Source: Rhodosalinus sediminis
GTDB lineage: Bacteria; Pseudomonadota; Alphaproteobacteria; Rhodobacterales; Rhodobacteraceae
Reading direction: 5' to 3'
Length of the DNA stretch: 64,000 nucleotides
Assembly: GCF_003385555.1 (NCBI RefSeq)
Contig: NZ_QOHR01000009.1
Location: 20,088-84,087, forward strand
The notes below the pieces were generated by a model. It was not told the origin of the DNA. It ran no database searches and was given only the letters and a program-made list of their open reading frames with translations. This document shows, one piece after another, positions 62,975 to 64,000 of the stretch. Both the position numbers and the translations under genes were made by a program. How positions within the stretch are numbered: the stretch's first letter is position 1; each line of letters starts with the position of its first letter.

Positions 62975-63690
62975 GTCACGAGAAGGCTCGGAGCCGGCGC
63001 GGAAGCGGCTTCGCGGCCGCCCATGTGTTTCGCGGCCGTGAAGGGTGCTGAGACGCAAGGCCGCGCGTCGTCCATCGGGCTCGAACCGATGGCGCCCTGA
63101 TGAACGACCGTTTCGGACGCACCAGGGCCTGGTGCGGCAGCGCACGCACCTCATCAACGCACTCCGGGGCCATCTGGCCGAGTTTGGACAAGTGGCGCCG
63201 GAGGGGCCGGCGAGTCCGAAGGGGCTCGAGACCGCGCTGGCCGACGAGACCAGCGACTTGCCGGAGACGGTTCGGCAGATGGGGGCGATCTCCCTCGAGC
63301 AGATCGCGCGCCGCACCGAGGTGATCGAACGCCTCGCGGCCGAGCTCGAGGCGGCATCGAAGACGGACGCACACCTGCGGCGGCTGTGCACCATCCCCGG
63401 GATCGGCCCCGTGCCCGCAGGCGCCGTCGCGGCGTTCGCGTCGGACCTCGACACCTTTGACAGCGGGCGCACCTTCGCTGCGTCGTGCTGCAAGCACGCC
63501 TTTGGCGTGACGCTCGGCCTGGGGCCACGACAGAGGTCCACGGGCGGCAAGTCGAGTTTGGGGATCGGTCAGTAAGATGGGGCCGACCGACATCCGGCGT
63601 TTGCTGATCGTCGGGGCCATGAGCGTGGTCCGCTGGGTGGTCCGAAACGGCGGCAGTCCGAACCCCTGGTTGGCCGCTCTCGTGAACTGA
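62975..63690 (+). pseudogene. IS110-family transposase remnant
   Basis: The element is broken into at least three frames. An N-terminal trace (AEAASRPPMCFAAVKGAETQG) ends near 63070. The middle part, from 63118 on, reads GLVRQRTHLINALRGHLAEF, then LRRLCTIPGIGPVPAGAVAAF and FDSGRTFAASC, the typical IS110 RuvC-end/helix-hairpin region. After a frameshift, KMGPTDIRRLLIVGAMSVV and RNGGSPNPWLAALVN lie at 63574-63690. Deletions and shifts show it is dead. No inverted ends are visible, as expected for IS110. Confidence 0.85.
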
Positions 63691-63772
63691 TTCGGTGGAT
63701 TCCCCTGCCCCTGGAGCCGGAGGGCGTCACGTATGCCATGACGGTTCTATAGAATCAGGCAGAGGGTGCACC

Positions 63773-64000
63773 GATGAAGACGAAGATCATTCGGGTTCGT
63801 GGATGAGCATCGCCATATCTGGCCCGTTCGCGTTCGCCGGCGGTCTCAAACCGATGGCGACCACCGGCTCACTCTGTGCCGTGCTCAGCGTCTCTGTCAG
63901 TGAGCACTCATGCGTGGCGCCGACGGCCGGAGAGCAAGCGCAGCATCGAGAACCGCGCGCTTCTGGACGACATCTGTCAATCGGCATCCAAACGGGACCC
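63773..64000 (+). pseudogene. IS3-family transposase OrfB fragment, runs off window end
   Basis: Pieces in different frames match the start of IS3-type OrfB. MKTKIIR begins at 63775, FVDEHRHIWPVRV follows one frame over near 63800, then LCAVLSVSVS near 63877. AWRRRPESKRSIENRALLDDI runs in a third frame from about 63911 on. A stretch of about 40 bases between the second and third pieces is unrelated. The gene is inactive and continues beyond the window. Confidence 0.7.

Noticed and set aside
63787..63987. Minus-strand 66-codon open frame at the window end
   Set aside because: The plus strand of the same DNA matches broken pieces of IS3 OrfB, which explains the sequence better.

Overview
The window is 64 kb of very GC-rich, densely packed chromosomal DNA from an alphaproteobacterium, most likely a member of the Rhodobacteraceae/Paracoccaceae. 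The main reasons are familiar local gene orders: Hsp20 followed by DUF1150, lgt-midA-pgeF divergent from ubiK, usg beside gyrA, and iscR-cysteine desulfurase-sufB-sufC-sufD-sufS. A HrcA/CIRCE-controlled groESL, an IscR with a single cysteine and iron-Rhodo-box-like palindromes point the same way. Nearly all genes are core metabolism or maintenance genes. No prophage, CRISPR array or defence island is visible, and only the last 1 kb is mobile-element debris.

Layout. 1-7276: end of an alpha/beta hydrolase, comM-like ATPase, rpoH with a ChaN-like gene, then coaBC-dut-moeB-like. 7281-9546: twin palindromes, then groES-groEL with promoter, CIRCE operator and terminator. 9629-15393: a surface/membrane beta-solenoid protein, a lipase-like gene overlapping an orphan phnM, purEK, a YdcH-like small protein, and hsp20-DUF1150. 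15410-19667 (minus strand): trxB and an operon joining PAPS synthesis (fused sulfate adenylyltransferase/APS kinase) to a sulfotransferase and a glycosyltransferase-like protein. 19859-25148: Lrp/AsnC regulator, Hint-domain protein, pgeF-midA-lgt, ubiK, flavin reductase. 25676-34504: thrS, three alpha/beta hydrolases, glutathione peroxidase, a DUF3179 protein, ndk, a phasin and an ftsB-like gene, separated by three repeat-bearing spacers of about 500 bp. 34642-43702: AidB-like acyl-CoA dehydrogenase, pgk-fba, two cyclophilins, a TrmJ-like methylase, ctaA, an M32 carboxypeptidase and usg. 43890-53872: gyrA, a SYLF lipoprotein, hemB, a small membrane protein, mfd, a small acidic protein and an alpha/beta hydrolase. 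54025-62661: the iron-sulfur assembly operon with four extra genes. 62727-64000: tRNA-Arg(CCG), then decayed IS110- and IS3-type transposase fragments.

How it works together. Several stress modules sit close together: rpoH behind an ECF-type promoter, CIRCE-groESL, hsp20, trxB, glutathione peroxidase and the iron-responsive isc-suf operon. The iscR promoter carries a perfect TTAGAAT-T-ATTCTAA palindrome on its -10 box. A near-identical palindrome lies inside the downstream cysteine desulfurase gene, in a patch of A/T-ending codons that is otherwise out of character. This is the most interesting regulatory signal seen. Other leads are two families of perfect palindromes, a decayed ~91-bp tandem array, the PAPS/sulfotransferase operon, and the membrane and Rossmann-fold passengers in the suf operon. 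I found no clear-cut unknown multi-gene system; the findings are mainly regulatory, repeat-based or contextual. All assignments come from reading the sequence, without database searches.
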